Shown here: in pieces, positions 5,308 through 6,765 of the stretch
How positions within the stretch are numbered: the first letter of the stretch is position 1
Layout of the letters: each line of letters opens with the position of its first letter
Translations under genes and position numbers: made by a program
Source of the DNA: an uncultured bacterium
Lineage (GTDB): Bacteria > Cyanobacteriota > Vampirovibrionia > Gastranaerophilales > Gastranaerophilaceae
Direction of reading: 5' to 3'
NCBI GenBank assembly: GCA_900554385.1
Contig: USHE01000097.1
Coordinates: 1 to 6,765 of the forward strand
DNA length: 6,765 nucleotides
Notes under the pieces: generated by a model
Databases searched by the model: none
What the model was told of the DNA's origin: nothing
Seen by the model: only the letters and a program-made list of their open reading frames with translations

Positions 5308-6267
5308 CTACCGTTTTCTAATTTCACCCAAAACTTTTTTAGCTGCGTCGGCGGGAGCTGATTTAATAACACAGCCTGCAGCCTGTTTATGCCCGCCGCC
5401 GCCAAATTCAGCACAAATTTCCGCGACATCAATAACCTTGCTGCGCATAGAAACCTTTGACAAATTAGCACCTATTTGTTTAACGATAAACGCGACATCT
5501 GTCGTAACTATTGCCCTTAATTTTTCCGCAAGGCCCTCTGTACAATCATCACCTGCATTAAATTTTTCGATATCCTTTTTATAAATTAATGAATAAGCAA
5601 TCTTGTTGTTGTCCTCAAAAACAGCATTACTCAGACAGTGTGCCTGAAATTGAACAAGTTCTTTGGAATTACTTTCATAGCAATGTTTATAAATCTCTGC
5701 CGGTTTAACCCCGATATCAACAAGTTCTGCCGCATATTGAAAAGCCTTAACTCCTGTATTATCAAACCTAAAAGAACCTGTATCCGTCAAAATTGCCGTA
5801 TAAAGAGCAACTGCCGTATCCAAAGATATTTTCCAGCCCATATCTTTCATAATTCCATAAAGGACCTCGCCCGTAGAGCTTGCTTCCGGATAAACAAAAT
5901 TCATCTTAGCATAAGAATTATTTGTTTTGTGGTGGTCGATATTAACAGTAAACTTCGCTTTCTCAAAGAGAATTGATGCCTCGCACATTCTGTCATAAGC
6001 CGCAATATCAACATCAATAACCAAATCATATTCGCGGGATTTATCATACAAATCCAAGAGTTTTGCCTCATTTATATATGGCAAAAACTCATACACAGAC
6101 GGAACTTTGGATAATAACAACATATCCGCCTTTTTCTTAAAATTGTCTTTTATTGCAGAGTACATTCCGCACATAGAACCTAGTGTATCTCCGTCGGGAT
6201 TGAGGTGCGAAATTATCAATATATTTTTAGACGCTTTTATGATATCATTTAATTGACTACAATCCAT
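5308..6267 (-). CDS. nrnA: DHH-family phosphoesterase, NrnA-like oligoribonuclease / pAp phosphatase
   Basis: The product is 319 residues with the full DHH/DHHA1 layout. The DHH domain carries HLNPDGDTLGS (21-31, with His21, Asp25 and Asp27 for Mn2+), VIDVD (84-87 region), NIDHHKTN (109-116, the DHH triad 111-113) and TDTGSFRFDNTG (161-172). The DHHA1 domain ends with the substrate-binding GGGGHKQAAG (289-298). These are the motifs of NrnA, which degrades short RNA oligomers (nanoRNA) and dephosphorylates 3'-phosphoadenosine 5'-phosphate in the cytoplasm. All metal ligands I can check are present, so it should be active. A c-di-nucleotide or pGpG hydrolase role is also known in this family and cannot be excluded. 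It is first in a two-gene unit with yihY (1-base gap). No Shine-Dalgarno is visible before ATG 6267. Confidence 0.9.
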   Translation of the reverse strand: MDCSQLNDIIKASKNILIISHLNPDGDTLGSMCGMYSAIKDNFKKKADMLLLSKVPSVYEFLPYINEAKLLDLYDKSREYDLVIDVDIAAYDRMCEASILFEKAKFTVNIDHHKTNNSYAKMNFVYPEASSTGEVLYGIMKDMGWKISLDTAVALYTAILTDTGSFRFDNTGVKAFQYAAELVDIGVKPAEIYKHCYESNSKELVQFQAHCLSNAVFEDNNKIAYSLIYKKDIEKFNAGDDCTEGLAEKLRAIVTTDVAFIVKQIGANLSKVSMRSKVIDVAEICAEFGGGGHKQAAGCVIKSAPADAAKKVLGEIRKR

Positions 6268-6280
6268 TTTAATATATTAA
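6253..6280 (+). promoter_or_regulatory. Possible promoter for the dciA-like gene
   Basis: TTGACT at 6253-6258 and TATTAA at 6275-6280 are 16 bp apart, with the -35 box inside the start of the divergent nrnA gene. Transcription would begin near 6287, just before the GGGAG ribosome site at 6292-6296. In AT-rich sequence such matches occur by chance. Confidence 0.3.
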
Positions 6281-6304
6281 CACAAATAATCGGGAGTGCA
6301 AAAT

Positions 6305-6631
6305 TTGAAAAAAATCCTATACACAGACTTTGTTCAAACAGGTGAAATTGTTGCGGAATTACTTGAAAAAAAAGAGATAAAAAAAGCAATGACCCGAAAT
6401 AATTTATACAAATTCTGGGGGAAAGTTGCTGGAGCGAAGTTTGCCTCCAAATCAAAACCCTATTCAATGCTTGGCGGCGGGATTATGGTCATTGCGTGCG
6501 AAAACTCAATTGTTGCACAGGAGTTAATGTTAAAAAAAACACAGCTTTTGGTAAAATTCAAACCATATCTTGACTCCTTAAAAATAAATGTAAAAGATTT
6601 AAAATTCGATGCAAAAAAATGGGGTGGCTGA
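6305..6631 (+). CDS. DUF721/DciA-like protein (probable replicative helicase loader)
   Basis: The product is 108 residues from a TTG start at 6305. GGGAG at 6292-6296 lies eight bases upstream of this TTG, and the alternative GTG at 6296 would overlap that ribosome site, so TTG is preferred. The sequence shows the DUF721 core: NLYKFWGKVAGAKFASKSKP (the W-x-x-V-x-G signature), a GGGIMVIACENSIVAQELML segment matching the usual 'g.L.v.v.s..wa.eL' pattern, then LLVKFKPYLDSLKINVKDLKF. In bacteria lacking DnaC or DnaI, DciA proteins of this domain help load the DnaB helicase at the origin. Many members are short and KH-like, as here. It is divergent from nrnA and converges on the 23S rRNA gene. The domain call is from the pattern by eye; the helicase role is inferred from the family. 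Confidence 0.72.
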   Translation: MKKILYTDFVQTGEIVAELLEKKEIKKAMTRNNLYKFWGKVAGAKFASKSKPYSMLGGGIMVIACENSIVAQELMLKKTQLLVKFKPYLDSLKINVKDLKFDAKKWGG

Positions 6632-6636
6632 GCCAC
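6613..6636 (-). terminator. Candidate rRNA-operon terminator overlapping the end of the dciA-like gene
   Basis: On the minus strand GTGGC (6636-6632), TCA loop, GCCAC (6628-6624) is followed by CCCA and seven T residues (6619-6613). It lies about 50 bases past the apparent 23S rRNA end. The 5-bp stem is short and four bases separate it from the T-run, so the call is moderate. Confidence 0.4.
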
Positions 6637-6686
6637 GACAATACTCTGGAACGATATTCAACAAGCCACTTAGCTTGACCTATGTA

Positions 6687-6765
6687 GAAATTACACGGAT
6701 ATATTAGTATCGTTTAGCCCGAAACCGTTCTTACGATTAATGTGTGACTTAACCAGTTTTTAGGT
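6687..6765 (-). rRNA. 23S ribosomal RNA, 3' end (partial, runs off the right edge)
   Basis: The reverse complement of the last ~80 bases reads GTAAGAACGGTTTCGGGCTA and then GATACTAATA followed by TATCCGTG. The near-universal GATACTAATA, preceded by an AGCT-like stem and a GTAAG strand, is the closing part of bacterial 23S rRNA (Escherichia coli: GAGCTAACCGGTACTAATGA). By analogy with the E. coli end, about 18 bases after that motif, the mature 3' end falls near 6687, uncertain by several bases. The first ~2.8 kb would lie beyond the window. A CAAGC/GCTTG stem (6662-6677) just downstream may belong to precursor processing. Confidence 0.8.

Noticed and set aside
5307..5471. N-terminal extension of the YihY protein to an ATG at 5471
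   Set aside because: These codons overlap the conserved end of nrnA (including the GGGGH motif) in another frame, and the YihY family match begins at the ATG at 5306.
6632..6655. Possible 5S rRNA 5' stub (TATTGTCGTGGCT on the minus strand)
   Set aside because: Its distance from 23S would fit, but the conserved 5S core (CCGAAC region) is absent and the sequence runs into dciA; there is too little to support a call.
1..6765. CRISPR array or tandem repeat
   Set aside because: No regularly spaced repeats with unique spacers are visible; the only repeats are the XRE half-sites and the tRNA-derived pair.

Overview
The window is low in GC and reads as an uncultured, probably diderm gut-type bacterium. 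The best guess is the Cyanobacteria/Melainabacteria side (Gastranaerophilales-like). This rests on three things: a Mini-RNase III gene (known from Firmicutes and cyanobacteria), an exported LTxxQ (Spy/CpxP-like) protein that implies a periplasm, and a DciA-like protein. It is an inference; the 79 bases of 23S rRNA at the right edge would be a better test.

Left edge (1-562): the window opens inside an A/G-rich, Clostridium-like gene with triple-tyrosine (Y_Y_Y) repeats. That gene is cut by a stop codon at 338-340. It then runs in the same frame into the last ~65 codons of an unrelated HAD-IIB (Cof-type) phosphatase. This is either a chimeric join in the assembly or a real gene fusion by recombination, and both halves are broken.

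Regulatory cassette (546-1067): a 75-residue XRE repressor on the minus strand faces away from a 70-residue unknown protein on the plus strand. Between them lies a consensus promoter (TTGACA, 17 bp, TATAAT) embedded in a perfect 11-bp inverted repeat. A third copy of the same half-site sits 21 bp away, over the XRE start. This looks like a self-contained repressor/target switch.

Middle (1303-2367): an unrecognised 147-residue protein with a strong terminator is followed by ~540 bases without an intact gene. That stretch holds a degraded reading frame and a ~190-bp, hairpin-rich, GC-richer segment. The segment is flanked by a 20-bp direct repeat of the 3' end of the tRNA-Ala(TGC) gene, as expected of an integration scar.

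Right part (2466-6765): mrnC lies upstream of tRNA-Ala on the minus strand. An exported LTxxQ protein and a TrmB-family regulator form a tight plus-strand pair. They converge on nrnA-yihY (minus strand, 1-bp gap). A dciA-like gene is divergent from nrnA and converges on the 3' end of a 23S rRNA gene at the window edge. No 5S rRNA is recognisable in the ~50 bases between the 23S end and dciA.
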